A program made the position numbers and the translations under genes. From the NCBI GenBank assembly GCA_964541085.1, contig CAZIPA010000006.1, positions 5,894 through 69,893 on the forward strand: 64,000 nt of DNA, read 5' to 3'. The DNA comes from UBA4644 sp964541085 (GTDB taxonomy: Bacteria > Bacillota > Clostridia > Oscillospirales > Butyricicoccaceae). Under the pieces are notes generated by a model. That model saw nothing but the letters and a program-made list of their open reading frames with translations, was not told the DNA's origin and searched no databases. How positions within the stretch are numbered: the first letter of the stretch is position 1; each line of letters begins with the position of its first letter. Positions 7,973 through 15,803 of this stretch are shown in pieces.

Positions 7973-8506
7973 ATGCAGTACAGAAATACTTCCTGGATCC
8001 CCATCCTTGCGGCCATCGTGATGATCCCCCAGCTGCTGTTCTGGTGGCTTGCGCCCGGCGCTGCCGCCGCCCGTCTCGCAGTGTACATCGGGGGAAGCCT
8101 TCTGACGCTGGCCATCCCCCTTTGCTGGCTTCTGACCTGCTGGAACAGCAATCTCCGCAAAACGGCGGGGCTTTCTCTGGTGGCCGGGGTGCTGGAGCTG
8201 GCAGTGGTCGTGCTCTCCGCCGTTCTGCTGGCCATCAATGTCACCGTCCGTTCTGCCGTATTTGCCCTTCTGATTATGGCGCTGGTGTGTCTGATTCTGC
8301 TGCTTCCGCTGATCTGCGCCGCCCTGAAGCAGCCTCGGCAGGGTGTCTATTCTGCCACCATCGCCGGAGAGCCAGGCCGTCCGCAGCCGCGCATCCGTGA
8401 GGCTGCTCCAGCGCCCGCACCGGTCTGCCGGCAGCAGACTGCCGTGACGGAGCCTGCGCCCCGCACGCCCACCGTCAGCAAGCCTCTGCCGCCCCGAAAC
8501 CGATAA
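7973..8506 (+). CDS. Four-helix integral membrane protein, cluster-specific, unknown function
   Basis: This 177-residue protein (taking the ATG at 7973, 10 nt after AAGGA; in-frame ATGs at 7955 and 7964 overlap the SPFH gene) has four hydrophobic helices between residues 8 and about 115. A Pro/Ala/Arg-rich cytosolic tail (125-177) ends in PRNR. No family is recognised. Translational coupling with the SPFH gene suggests the two products work together at the membrane, since SPFH oligomers usually have a membrane partner. Confidence 0.65.
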   Translation: MQYRNTSWIPILAAIVMIPQLLFWWLAPGAAAARLAVYIGGSLLTLAIPLCWLLTCWNSNLRKTAGLSLVAGVLELAVVVLSAVLLAINVTVRSAVFALLIMALVCLILLLPLICAALKQPRQGVYSATIAGEPGRPQPRIREAAPAPAPVCRQQTAVTEPAPRTPTVSKPLPPRNR

Positions 8507-8535
8507 TCCGGCTCTGACAGAAAGGCGGTGATGCT

Positions 8536-9165
8536 ATGGATCGCGTTTGCAGCCGCTGCGGCGGCTCCAGCTTTCATTACAATCGCAGCCGCATGAGAAT
8601 GGAATGCGATATCTGCGGCACGCCGGTTTCCGATCCCCAGCGGGAACAGCAGCTGATGCAGTTTGACCGGGCCTGTTCTCAGGCGATGGAGCATCTGACT
8701 GCCGGAAACTGGGAGATGGCCCTTCAGCTTTTACAGCCGCTGCTGCATCAGCATCCCACGGAAAAACGGCTGTATCTTGCGGTGCTGCGGGCGGCCACGA
8801 AGGATTTTACCGACATTGCCATGGCAAACGCGGCAAACCGGCACATTGCCTCGGAAGCCTGGGACAGGCTGGTACGGCTGAACGGTGTCACCGGGGCCAT
8901 GATCCGGTATGGCAGACAGCGCTATGCTCTGCACCGGGGAGAGCTTCTGCGCCAGCGCAGGAAGCTTCTGGCATGGATCTTTGCGGCGGCGCTCTGCTCG
9001 CTTCTGGCCGGTATTTTTCTGGAGACAGAGCACGGCTTTCTGGCGGTGCTGTGTGTGGGCGGTCTTTTTGGCTGCCTGTACCAATTCTCCCGCAGCCAGC
9101 CCATCCCTGTGATTCGGCATCTGCTGTGTGCCGTGCCCGGCGATCAGCACAATCCTTTTCTTTAA
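8536..9165 (+). CDS. Zinc-ribbon plus helical repeat plus two-TM membrane protein
   Basis: The 209 residues begin with a zinc ribbon (C5-x2-C8 and C24-x2-C27). A helical, TPR-like segment follows (about 38-105, with AMEHLTAGNWEMALQLLQPLL resembling a tetratricopeptide helix pair). Two transmembrane helices lie near 145-160 and 168-182. The same zinc-ribbon-at-the-membrane design recurs in other genes of this cluster. AAAGGCGGTGATGCT places the ATG well. Function unknown; its position between the TM protein and the HerA ATPase suggests it is part of a membrane complex. Confidence 0.66.
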   Translation: MDRVCSRCGGSSFHYNRSRMRMECDICGTPVSDPQREQQLMQFDRACSQAMEHLTAGNWEMALQLLQPLLHQHPTEKRLYLAVLRAATKDFTDIAMANAANRHIASEAWDRLVRLNGVTGAMIRYGRQRYALHRGELLRQRRKLLAWIFAAALCSLLAGIFLETEHGFLAVLCVGGLFGCLYQFSRSQPIPVIRHLLCAVPGDQHNPFL

Positions 9166-9177
9166 GGGGGTCTTTTC

Positions 9178-11721
9178 ATGAAGAAGTTTTATGATGGCGG
9201 AGAATGCTTTGTGCTGACGGCCTGCTCCATTGAGGCCGCACCCCTTGCAAGCAGCCAGCAGGTGGGCATCAACCTTGCGAAAACCCTCTGTGAGGATGCC
9301 TGCTATCTCTCCGCAGAGGGAAACGGGCAGACGGCACTGGAGCTTTTCCGCATTGCCGGAAAAACCCCCGGCAGTCCCATCCGGCATATTCTGACGATCC
9401 GTACCCATGACCGCTCGGAGCGGGATTGTGTGATCCGGCAGGAGGCGCTGGAAAGGGGCATTCTGTCCCTGCTGCACCAGTCGGGCTACCGTATCCGTGA
9501 ACTGCCCTTTGATGACTACCGGAGACAGCTTGCACAGCTGGACACTGCCGCTGTCTGGGCGCTGAAAAAGCAGGAGGTGCAGGAATATGGCGTGCAGAAC
9601 ACCTATCGCTCTCCCGCAAGAGTGGAGGAGGTTCACTGGGAAGGCATCTATTCCGCGCTGGCCGGCTCCGGCTGCGCCCTGTGCGTGCAGATCATTCCCG
9701 CTCTGCTGTCGGAGAACGAACGGCAGCGCATCGCAAAAAACACCGCCCATTGCTCTCAGGCAGTGGACGGTGTGGTGACAAATCTGCGGGACGGACTGGC
9801 TGCCGCCGCTGCGGAACGGTGGAAATACTATGCCCAGAATGCCTCCCGCCCCTTTGCAGAGGTGAATCTTCTGGTGATCGGCTCCGTTCCCGCCAGCGCC
9901 CTGACGGCGGCCCGGCTGAAGCAGTCGGTGCGGGAAGCCGCCCTGCAAACACTTCCCGTCCCGGATTTTGGCAGCTACACCGTCTACAATCAGCCCTGGC
10001 GGCTTGCCCGTGCTTTGCGCTCCGCCGACACCGGCAGTCTGGATCGGTGGACCTCTGAGGAGGCCGCCCAGATCTTTCAGCTGCCGGTGCAGGGCCATTT
10101 TTTCACCGGGCTGGAGGGAAACCCCTTCTCTCTGATTCCCGAGCTGGAGCTTTTGCCGGAACAGCTGACCTGCGGCGGCGTGCCGGGGATCGTTCTGGGA
10201 CGCTCTGTTTTTTCCGCCCGGCAGGTGGGGCTTCCGCCGGAACAGCTGCTGCTCCATACCGCAGTGATGGGAAAATCCGGCACCGGAAAGACGACGCTCC
10301 TGAAGCAGCTGATCGCACAGCTGCGGCGGCAGGGCATTCCGGTGCTGATTCTGGAGCCGGTGAAGCGGGAATACCGGGATCTGATTGCCGGACTGCCGGG
10401 CAGCAAAATCTTTACCGTGGAGCGCCCGGTGACGCCGCTGCTGATCAACCCCTTTTATGTCCCGAAGGGTGTGCCGCTGGGAGAATACAGAAGCTGTCTG
10501 CTGTCTGCCTTCAAGGCTGCCTTTTCCCTGCCCGATCCGCTGCCGGCCCTGTTTGAAAAGGCCATCTCCGAGGCTTATACCCTGCACGGCTGGACGGACA
10601 GCAGCAGCAGCACCGATCCCGATGTCACCCTTTTTGACATGGCGGATTTTGTGCGTGTCTTCAAACGCATCATCGCCCGTTCTGGCTACAGCAATGAGGT
10701 CAAGGGCAACATGATGTCCGGCGGTGCCTTCCGGCTGCAAAGCCTGCTCGACCGCTGTCCCCGCACCTTTGATACCATCCATTCCACCGCTGTGGAGGAG
10801 CTGCTCTCCGGCTGCGCCGTTCTGGAAATGGGAAACCTGGAGCCGGAACAGAAGGCGCTGGTTTCCGCCCTGACCCTCATCAGCATCCTGGCCTGGCTGA
10901 AGGCGACCAGAAAAAGTGAGCACCGTCTGAAAAACATTCTTCTCATCGACGAGGCCCATGCCCTGCTGGATCAGGGAGAAGGGGCAACCATGGAGGAAAA
11001 GGCACTGAACAGCACCATGACCCAGCTGATGATCAATGTGATCACGGAGATTCGGGCCTATGGAGTGGGGGTCATTTTTTCCGTTCAGTCTCCCTCCCGG
11101 GTGGGCGGACGGCTGCTGGACAATGTGGACAACCTGCTCTCCTTCCGGCTCAGCGGCGAAGAGGCGGAAATGCTCCGGGCGCACATCGGCGCGGACGACA
11201 GTCTCTGCACGGTGCTTCCGCTGCTGTCTGCCGGTGAGCTGCTGGTGAAAAACCGCTTTCTCCGGTCTCCGCTGCCGGTCAGAATGAATGATCCCGCCGG
11301 GCTCTCCCGGACAGACCCCGTTTCCGATGAGGCCATTGTCCGGGCGCAGACGGGCTATCTGGCGGCCCACGCCGGGGATTATTGTCCCTTTGCCCTCTGC
11401 AGGGCTGCCGGGTGCCGCTGCTGCTCCGTTTCCGTCCGGGAAGAGGCAAAGCTGTTTGCGGAGCAGCTGTTTGCCCAGCGGCAGCACAAGCTGCGCACGC
11501 CGGAGGAAGTTGCCGCACACCTGCTGCGTCTCCCGGCGGCGCTGGCCTCCCGTATTTCCCAGAGTGACAAAGGCGTTTTTCAGAAGCTTTGCGGCTGCAC
11601 GGCGGTCCATCTCCTGCGGAAATGTGCCCTGGAGGGGGGCGTTTCCCTTGGCCAACAGGCCGCCGCAGCGCTGCTGACCGAAATGTATCAACAGAAAAAG
11701 GAGGAATCTGGCAATGAATGA
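9178..11721 (+). CDS. HerA-like (DUF87) hexameric ATPase/DNA translocase
   Basis: This 847-residue protein has Walker A GKSGTGKT at 365-372, followed by the HerA/VirB4 signature LILEPVKREYRDL. Walker B is ILLIDEAHALL (D591, E592), and the sensor-like GVIFSVQSPSRVG and helical-bundle region follow. The first 340 residues form a separate domain that I do not recognise. A Cys-rich patch (CPFALCRAAGCRCC, about residue 735) may bind metal. HerA/FtsK ATPases pump DNA or protein through a ring. In archaea HerA pairs with the NurA nuclease; here the next gene, overlapping by 8 nt, is a predicted HNH nuclease. The alternative is a secretion-type ATPase. Confidence 0.82.
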   Translation: MKKFYDGGECFVLTACSIEAAPLASSQQVGINLAKTLCEDACYLSAEGNGQTALELFRIAGKTPGSPIRHILTIRTHDRSERDCVIRQEALERGILSLLHQSGYRIRELPFDDYRRQLAQLDTAAVWALKKQEVQEYGVQNTYRSPARVEEVHWEGIYSALAGSGCALCVQIIPALLSENERQRIAKNTAHCSQAVDGVVTNLRDGLAAAAAERWKYYAQNASRPFAEVNLLVIGSVPASALTAARLKQSVREAALQTLPVPDFGSYTVYNQPWRLARALRSADTGSLDRWTSEEAAQIFQLPVQGHFFTGLEGNPFSLIPELELLPEQLTCGGVPGIVLGRSVFSARQVGLPPEQLLLHTAVMGKSGTGKTTLLKQLIAQLRRQGIPVLILEPVKREYRDLIAGLPGSKIFTVERPVTPLLINPFYVPKGVPLGEYRSCLLSAFKAAFSLPDPLPALFEKAISEAYTLHGWTDSSSSTDPDVTLFDMADFVRVFKRIIARSGYSNEVKGNMMSGGAFRLQSLLDRCPRTFDTIHSTAVEELLSGCAVLEMGNLEPEQKALVSALTLISILAWLKATRKSEHRLKNILLIDEAHALLDQGEGATMEEKALNSTMTQLMINVITEIRAYGVGVIFSVQSPSRVGGRLLDNVDNLLSFRLSGEEAEMLRAHIGADDSLCTVLPLLSAGELLVKNRFLRSPLPVRMNDPAGLSRTDPVSDEAIVRAQTGYLAAHAGDYCPFALCRAAGCRCCSVSVREEAKLFAEQLFAQRQHKLRTPEEVAAHLLRLPAALASRISQSDKGVFQKLCGCTAVHLLRKCALEGGVSLGQQAAAALLTEMYQQKKEESGNE

Positions 11722-12367
11722 ACTGGAAACCATGGATCTGGACACCGCTGCGGAGGAGGACTTTGACCTTCCCGATGCCGACAGCTGGGCAGAGCTGGAC
11801 ACACCGGAGCCGGAGGACTGCGCCGGGGATATCCCGGACACACCGGAGCTGCTGTCTGATGGGGAAAAAGCTGCCGATTATGCCCGCTCCTTCGGCTTTG
11901 ACCGGGCTGCGGACTATATCCAGCGGCATTATGACGGGGACGAATACACCCCCGGCGATCCCATCCGCATTTCCACCCGCAACATGGGGCTGGAGGGTCT
12001 TGCTGCGGAAAACGGCGTTCCCTTTGAGCGGCGGACGGCCCAGCTTGCCGAAGGTCTGTCGGTGGAGGGGGTCTTTCCCGCCTTTGACAGCCGCCATCAT
12101 GTGGAGCTGGGCGATGCCGCGAAGGATATGAGCCTTCACCAGCAGTTCAGCGCCTGCAGGGAAGATTTTCAGGATCATATGTATGATTCCCCCGAAAAGC
12201 TGGCGGACATCACCTTCGGCGCGATGGAGCGGATGGACGCACCCCAGGGCTATACGCCGGAGGGCTTCACCTGGCAGCACAATCCCGAAACCGGCAGCTT
12301 TGATCTGGTATCCAAAGACGCTCATTCCGTCGGGCACACCGGCGGGAACGCTTTGTGGGGGAAATAG
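11714..12367 (+). CDS. HNH/EndoVII-superfamily nuclease, WHH-like type (candidate effector)
   Basis: The first 60 of 217 residues are very acidic and probably disordered. Residues 115-217 match the WHH nuclease module found at the ends of polymorphic toxins: VEGVFPAFDS at 117-126, a helical segment, then a PEGFTWQHN core (W187-Q188-H189), DLVSKDAH (H204) and GHTGG...WG (H208, W215). The usual motif is W-H-H; here the middle position is Gln, so it is WQH. The invariant second His and the HTGG tail are kept. These enzymes cut DNA or RNA. The start overlaps the HerA stop by 8 nt, so translation is probably coupled. No immunity-like gene follows. Whether Q188 lowers activity cannot be told from sequence. 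Confidence 0.75.
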   Translation: MNELETMDLDTAAEEDFDLPDADSWAELDTPEPEDCAGDIPDTPELLSDGEKAADYARSFGFDRAADYIQRHYDGDEYTPGDPIRISTRNMGLEGLAAENGVPFERRTAQLAEGLSVEGVFPAFDSRHHVELGDAAKDMSLHQQFSACREDFQDHMYDSPEKLADITFGAMERMDAPQGYTPEGFTWQHNPETGSFDLVSKDAHSVGHTGGNALWGK

Positions 12368-12415
12368 TGCGCCGCAGGCGCTGTATGCCTTCTCAGGCGG
12401 CCCCCCCACAAACGC

Positions 12416-12447
12416 AAAGCACCCCTGGGAGACCCCAGAGGTGCTTT
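12416..12447. terminator. Hairpin after the Ubl cluster
   Basis: AAAGCACC...GGTGCTTT forms an 8-bp outer stem enclosing CCTGGG/CCCCAG pairing, about 50 nt after the nuclease stop. The U-tract is short (TTTG), so termination may be partial. It is the first strong hairpin after 2249 and probably marks the operon end. The remaining 12448-12649 stretch shows no supported gene. Confidence 0.55.
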
Positions 12448-12649
12448 GTCCAATACAGTGAACGGACAACCGGATGTGTTTAAGGAGTTCTTTATGAAAA
12501 AAGCGTTTTGCTTTTCCCTGTGTGTCTATAATATATCAAACCCGCAGGCATCTGTCAAGATGAAATCTGAAAATCGTGATGTTGCACAAAATACACAGGT
12601 TCCGATTGTGCAGTATGCTCAATGGGCACACGGGCTTTTTCCAAAAGAG

Positions 12650-12683
12650 CACTCCGGCAGGGCTAGAAGCCGCCGCCGGAGTG
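12650..12683 (-). terminator. Rho-independent terminator of htrA
   Basis: CACTCCGGC...GCCGGAGTG pairs over 9 bp. On the minus strand it is followed by a short CTCTTTT tract, just beyond the htrA stop codon. Confidence 0.65.
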
Positions 12684-12711
12684 TAATTGCATTCTGCTGC
12701 TTGTCTGCCGG

Positions 12712-14217
12712 TCAGTTGGCGTTGGGGTTTGCCACCAGTGTGACGCTGACGGAAACCAGCTTGCCGCTGCGCTCCACATTCAGCTCCACCACATCGCCGG
12801 GGGCCTTGTCCGCCAGATAATCCGTCACATCGGTGCTCTGGGAGACCATCACCGCGTCCACGCTGATGATCCGGTCGCCCACGGCCAGACCAGCTTCCTC
12901 GGTGCTCTTTTCCGTAATGCTGGAAACATACACGCCGGGAGCCATGTTATACTGCGCCGCCGTCTGAGAGGTGAGGGTCTGAACGGTGATGCCCAGAATG
13001 GCCCGGTTGGAGGTCTGGGTCACGCCGTTTTCATCGGTGTTTGTGCTGCCGTCGCCGTCGGGAGACACATAAACGCCGTTGGCGATGAGCTGAGAAGCGA
13101 TCTCCATGGCCGTGTTGCTGGGGATGGCGAAGCCCAGTCCCTCAGAATCGGTGTCCGAGCTCTTGGCGGAAACAATGCCGATGAGCTGGCCGTGATCGTT
13201 GAACAGCGCGCCGCCGGAGTTGCCGGGAGAAACCGCCGCCGTCATCTGGATCACATGGAGGGTCACATTGGTATAATAGCTGGCAGAGCCGCCGTAGAAC
13301 ATATCATAGAGGCTGTTGCCCCGGTTTTTGGCGCTGGTATCCTCCACCTGCACGGTGATGGTGCGGTCGAGGGCGGACACAATGCCGTCGGAAATGGAGC
13401 CGGAAAAGCGGCCCTCCGGGTTGCCCACGGCGTAGCAGGCGGCACCCTGGCGCACCTGATCGCTGTCGGCGATTTCCGCAGCCTTCAGACCCTGAGCGTC
13501 GATCTTCACCACGGCGATATCACCGTTTACATAGCTGCCGGTGATCTGTGCCGCATGGGTGGTGCCGTCCCGCAGCTCCACGGTGACCTTGGAAGCGCCG
13601 TTGATCACATGGGCGGCGGTGAGGATGTAGCCATCCTCCGAAATAATCACGCCGGAGCCTGCGCCGGAGGTGACATAATTGCCGAACCAGTAGTTGCTGG
13701 TGGTCATGATCTCGGTGGTAATGGCCACCACGGAATCCTCCACCTTGGCCGCCACCTGTTCGCTGGTGAGCACACCTTCCGCCACGGCGGCGGGGGTATC
13801 GTTGCCGGTGGTGGTCACCTGCTGGAGCACCACACGGTTGGTGTTCTGATAGACGATCTGCGCACCCGCATAGCCCGCGCCAAAGCAGATAGCCGCAGCC
13901 ACCAGCACCGCCAGCACGCTCAGCAGCACCTTTTTGCCGTTGATCCTTTTCCGGGGCCGGCGCGGGGGCTCGGTCACCGTGGGCTGGGGCGGCGTAAAGG
14001 TGGAATCCTGCCATTCTGCCGTGCCAAAGCTGGCCTGCCGGGGCTCCTCCTCCTGCTGATAGGGGAGACTCTGACTGGTATAATGATATTCACTGCTTTC
14101 CGAGGGAGAAGGGGCAGCGAACGGCTCCTGAGGGATTTCCTGCTCCGGCTGCCGGGGCTGCTCCTGAGGCTGCTCGGGCTGTTCGGGCTGATATCCGTTG
14201 TTTTCAAACTCGTTCAT
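12712..14217 (-). CDS. htrA: HtrA/DegP-like membrane-anchored serine protease
   Basis: This 501-residue protein has a cytosolic Pro/Gln/Glu-rich N-terminus (1-90), a single membrane anchor (about 96-120), and a trypsin-like domain outside the membrane. The catalytic triad is H203 (LTAAHVI), D233 (NGDIAVV) and S334 (PGNSGGAL). A C-terminal PDZ domain spans about 400-495. HtrA proteases degrade or refold misfolded extracytoplasmic proteins. AAAGGAG lies upstream of the ATG. It is transcribed alone, convergent with the Ubl cluster. The gene symbol is used for the family; HtrA paralogs cannot be separated from sequence alone. Confidence 0.95.
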   Translation of the reverse strand: MNEFENNGYQPEQPEQPQEQPRQPEQEIPQEPFAAPSPSESSEYHYTSQSLPYQQEEEPRQASFGTAEWQDSTFTPPQPTVTEPPRRPRKRINGKKVLLSVLAVLVAAAICFGAGYAGAQIVYQNTNRVVLQQVTTTGNDTPAAVAEGVLTSEQVAAKVEDSVVAITTEIMTTSNYWFGNYVTSGAGSGVIISEDGYILTAAHVINGASKVTVELRDGTTHAAQITGSYVNGDIAVVKIDAQGLKAAEIADSDQVRQGAACYAVGNPEGRFSGSISDGIVSALDRTITVQVEDTSAKNRGNSLYDMFYGGSASYYTNVTLHVIQMTAAVSPGNSGGALFNDHGQLIGIVSAKSSDTDSEGLGFAIPSNTAMEIASQLIANGVYVSPDGDGSTNTDENGVTQTSNRAILGITVQTLTSQTAAQYNMAPGVYVSSITEKSTEEAGLAVGDRIISVDAVMVSQSTDVTDYLADKAPGDVVELNVERSGKLVSVSVTLVANPNAN

Positions 14218-14315
14218 AAAAAATACTCCTTTCGGGGGAAACCTTTCTGTTTACAGTCTGATCTTACAACAGAAATATAAACCCTGTTTTTACAAAAGAT
14301 AAACCCCAGTTAAAA

Positions 14316-14669
14316 TCATTTCGGCACGGTGAGAATCAGCGCCAGCATCCGTGCGGGCCGATCCGAACGGTTTTCAATGCTGTGGGAAACGCCGGAGTGG
14401 GCATAGGAGGCATCACCGGGACGCAGCACGGTATCCTGTCCGTTTTCCGTCAGCGTCAGCTCACCCTCCAGCAGATAATAGACCTCCGCGTCGCTGTCGT
14501 GGACATGGGGGCCGATGCTGTCGCCGGGATCGAAGAAAAACTCTGTCAGCAGGGTAGCGCTGCCAAACATGGCCTCTGCCTCCAGAATGTGCCGGTTTTC
14601 CAGACGGCCGCTGCCGCCCCGCACCCCGTCCCGCACCTGAAGCCGCTGCTGCTCTTTGCGAATTACCAT
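14316..14669 (-). CDS. Small cupin-domain protein
   Basis: This 117-residue single cupin (start at 14669, chosen for AAAGGA 8-9 nt upstream; the frame is open further upstream but through repeat DNA) has motif 1 GPHVHDSDAEVYYLLEG, with two His and a Glu for metal, and motif 2 GDASYAHSGVSHSIEN. Such stand-alone cupins bind a metal and act as small isomerases, dioxygenases or sensors. The substrate cannot be predicted. It lies just downstream of an A-type repeat array. Confidence 0.85.
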   Translation of the reverse strand: MVIRKEQQRLQVRDGVRGGSGRLENRHILEAEAMFGSATLLTEFFFDPGDSIGPHVHDSDAEVYYLLEGELTLTENGQDTVLRPGDASYAHSGVSHSIENRSDRPARMLALILTVPK

Positions 14670-14724
14670 AAAATCAGTCCTTTCTTTGTCTTTCATGCCT
14701 AATTTTCCGCCGCCCCGTGTCGGC

Positions 14725-14843
14725 GTTGTGCCGTCTGAGGGATTGTTCTCTCGTCCCCCGTCCCTCACGCCCGCAGGCGCATCACGCACGAAGTGCGCAT
14801 CACGCTGCGAAGCATCGCATCACGCCGCAAGGCGCATCACTTA
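14725..14843. repeat. Micro-hairpin repeat array (A-type)
   Basis: A train of short hairpins (CCCGCAGG, GCACGAAGTGC, CTGCGAAGCA, CCGCAAGG) is separated by the constant 7-mer GCATCAC. It is preceded by a ccctcacgcccgcagg lead. The same design occurs near 17280, 21470, 25680, 33130, 52200 and 63770. It fills the gap between the cupin and ImmA genes. Confidence 0.75.
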
Positions 14844-15251
14844 TCAAAGCGCTCCTTTTGCGTCGCGGTAATACTCCAGACTTTTCCGCAGGAATTCCTC
14901 CGGCACGGAAAAATAGTCCGCCAGCTCGTCGGGTCGGGTGAGGCCACGGCGCAGCGCACTTTTCAGCTCCCGCAGCGGCACCAGCCGCCGGATGGCCCAG
15001 CGGTCGGCCTTTTGTTCACAGCGGGCCCGCTGGATCCGGCTGCTGTCCATGGTATAAAAGCTGCCGGTGGCACAATGCCCCATTTCATGTGCCAGACAGA
15101 CCAGCTCCTCCGCACCGGTTTTCAGCTTGGAGACATCCATCCCGATATACCCGTCCGGGGTGGAAATGGCGGTGCTGCTCCGCAGCGGAAAGCAGAAAAC
15201 CTGAAGTCCCAGACGGTCCGCCGTCTGATACAGGTCCTGCAGGCGGGTCAT
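14844..15251 (-). CDS. ImmA/IrrE-type zinc metallopeptidase
   Basis: This 135-residue protein has the metallopeptidase motif HEMGH (about residues 56-60, in CLAHEMGHCATG) and a downstream E-x-x-A-D helix (EQKADRWAI) that completes the ImmA/IrrE zinc site. ImmA-type peptidases cleave a partner XRE repressor to derepress mobile-element or stress genes. The start overlaps the stop of the upstream XRE gene by 4 nt, which is the usual ImmR-ImmA arrangement. The natural substrate here should be the XRE protein encoded just upstream (inference). Confidence 0.88.
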   Translation of the reverse strand: MTRLQDLYQTADRLGLQVFCFPLRSSTAISTPDGYIGMDVSKLKTGAEELVCLAHEMGHCATGSFYTMDSSRIQRARCEQKADRWAIRRLVPLRELKSALRRGLTRPDELADYFSVPEEFLRKSLEYYRDAKGAL

Positions 15252-15574
15252 TCGTTCTGCCTCTTTTCCCGCAGCGCCCGCTTGAAGCGGACAAAATCCA
15301 GCACATCCTGCTTGTCCTCCTCCGTGAGCTGCCGCACCTCGCCAAAGAGGGCAAACTCCAGGGGAGAGGTCTCCTGCTGCCGATCCTCAAAAAAGTAATT
15401 GGCCTCCACATTCAGGACGGTGCAGAGCCGCTGGATGGTCTTTGCGTCCGGTTGATTCTGTCCCTTCTCCCAGTTGCTGACGGAATTGTGCTTTGCACCT
15501 ACCGCCTCGGCCAGCTCCTTCTGTGTCAGCTGACAGCTTTTCCGGGCATGACGCAGCTTTTCTCCAAATTCCAT
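15248..15574 (-). CDS. XRE-family (ImmR/cI-like) transcriptional repressor
   Basis: This 108-residue protein has an N-terminal helix-turn-helix (residues 8-62, QLTQKELAEAVGAKHNSVSNWEKG). The C-terminal tail is charged (LTEEDKQDVLDFVRFKRAL), as in ImmR-type repressors that are cut by ImmA. It is transcribed divergently from a Mor-like gene, across an intergenic region with TTTCGAAA-like boxes that are its likely operators. The context is a residual mobile-element switch or a stress-response switch. Confidence 0.9.
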   Translation of the reverse strand: MEFGEKLRHARKSCQLTQKELAEAVGAKHNSVSNWEKGQNQPDAKTIQRLCTVLNVEANYFFEDRQQETSPLEFALFGEVRQLTEEDKQDVLDFVRFKRALREKRQNE

Positions 15575-15645
15575 AGCCCATTGCTCCTTTCCGGTTTCCT
15601 GTTACCAACACCATATCACATCTTTTTGAAAATGTAAAGAAATAA

Positions 15646-15724
15646 TTTCGAAAATACTGAAATGTTTTTCTTGACATTTCACTTTTTTAAGATTATGCTG
15701 GTGTCAGTTTCGAAATGTTCGAAA
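15646..15724. promoter_or_regulatory. Repeated TTCGAAA boxes, likely XRE operators
   Basis: TTTCGAAA occurs at 15646-15653 and 15708-15715, with GTTCGAAA at 15717-15724 and a weaker ATCGAAAA near 15758. They flank the strong promoter at 15671. An 8-bp palindrome repeated around a divergent promoter is the normal layout of an XRE repressor operator. Confidence 0.55.
15671..15699 (+). promoter_or_regulatory. Strong promoter TTGACA-17-TATGCT
   Basis: A perfect -35 and a good -10 with 17-bp spacing drive transcription toward the Mor-like gene. TTTCGAAA boxes on both sides suggest control by the divergent XRE repressor. Confidence 0.75.
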
Positions 15725-15803
15725 TTGTCTTCTGCTTCCCTACAGCTTAAGAACAGAATATCGAAAATTGTGTCCGATAAACAGGACAGAAAGGACGGTA
15801 GCT

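Noticed and set aside
8731..11841. 1036-codon minus-strand frame opposite the HerA gene
   Set aside because: Antisense shadow of the HerA ATPase gene; composition is typical of complemented Leu/Glu/Arg codons.
12494..12820. Short ORF starting MKKAFCFSLCVYNIS after AAGGAG, as a possible immunity gene for the nuclease
   Set aside because: The RBS is good, but the frame runs into the 3' end of htrA and through its terminator, and the protein shows no fold. Not supported as a gene.
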